DNA from: Streptacidiphilus sp. ASG 303
Lineage (GTDB): Bacteria; Actinomycetota; Actinomycetes; Streptomycetales; Streptomycetaceae
Assembly (NCBI RefSeq): GCF_020991365.1
Contig: NZ_JAJLRA010000027.1
Span: forward strand, 1 to 64,000
Length of the DNA stretch: 64,000 bases
Direction: 5' to 3'
Under the pieces are notes generated by a model that saw only the letters and a list, made by a program, of their open reading frames with translations, was not told the origin of the DNA and searched no databases. Positions 63,837-64,000 of this stretch are shown here, in pieces. The translations under genes and the position numbers were made by a program. The first letter of the stretch is position 1. The number at the start of each line of letters is the position of its first letter.

Positions 63837-64000
63837 TCAGCGGGTGTCCGAGGCAGGTGGCCCGGGCCTCAGCAGGGGGACGCAGGCGGCGGCGACCGCG
63901 GCCAGCGTCAGCAGGAACGGCGGGAGGGCGGCCCAGGCGCGGGCGCGCTCCAGCAGCCCGGCGGAGAGGGCCGCGCCCGCGATGAGGCCGGCGAGGCGCA
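63837..64000 (-). CDS. C-terminal end of a probable MFS transporter (cut by window edge)
   Basis: The minus strand encodes 53 residues ending in PPASDTR: RLAGLIAGAALSAGLLERAR, then ALPPFLLTLAAVAAACVPLL. This is two hydrophobic helices with a short polar tail, the usual final part of an MFS permease. The rest is outside the window, so family and role are open. Confidence 0.5.
   Translation of the reverse strand, partial: RLAGLIAGAALSAGLLERARAWAALPPFLLTLAAVAAACVPLLRPGPPASDTR

Overview
The window is about 73 percent G+C, with Streptomyces-style codon use, GTG starts, ATGA/GTGA gene overlaps and Streptomyces-type riboswitches and IS elements. It is almost certainly a Streptomyces chromosome segment, probably an accessory, arm-like region. 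All function calls were made by reading the sequence, without database searches.

Positions 1-23,600 form an organosulfur and methionine supply island. (i) An ABC importer (permease, ATPase, binding lipoprotein) and two flavin-dependent monooxygenases (608-6261, minus) sit behind a SAM-IV riboswitch and a short leader peptide. (ii) A metY-metX pair (8530-11084) sits behind another leader peptide; the 3' end of metX is interrupted by an IS110-family element. (iii) An SsuD-type sulfonate monooxygenase is joined to a sugar-type ABC importer without its own ATPase (11,497-15,749), behind a third leader. (iv) An SsuE-type FMN reductase follows a fourth leader. (v) A second flavin reductase is paired with a large FAD/NAD(P)-binding protein. 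(vi) A fifth leader precedes a GNAT acetyltransferase. (vii) A second SAM-family riboswitch and a sixth leader precede a Xi-class GST-like gene. The six leader peptides share an R-x-H-[VI]-D / C motif (somewhat degenerate in two) and probably attenuate transcription in response to cysteine or sulfur supply.

Positions 23,800-36,700 hold a PucR/CdaR-type regulator divergent from a tightly packed stress operon: dnaK, grpE, cbpA-type dnaJ, a cbpM/MerR-like modulator, clpB, a zinc-ribbon thioredoxin, a UBP zinc-finger protein and a cNMP-domain thioredoxin-reductase-like flavoprotein. A membrane protein follows. The operon looks like a secondary proteostasis and redox set. A broken general-stress gene lies at its head, and transposase debris, then a secreted alpha/beta-hydrolase, lie beyond it.

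Positions 39,600-54,030 look like a compact nonribosomal peptide cluster. An XRE-TPR regulator and a tiny secreted peptide lie divergent from malic enzyme, a divergent adenylosuccinate synthase (PurA) homologue, an FAD/NAD(P)-binding protein, a formyltransferase, a carrier-thioesterase with a Cys nucleophile, an MFS exporter, an A-T-C NRPS and a free-standing A domain. The logic predicts a dipeptide-scale product. PurA could be a resistance copy or a biosynthetic ligase. A 14-bp perfect hairpin closes the cluster.

Positions 54,900-64,000 carry a CaiB-like CoA-transferase, a 3-hydroxyacyl-CoA dehydrogenase and a YWTD beta-propeller protein in one operon; a TDT-family transporter divergent from a LysR regulator; and a cytochrome P450 with its own ferredoxin reductase and [3Fe-4S] ferredoxin. 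The window ends inside a probable MFS gene.
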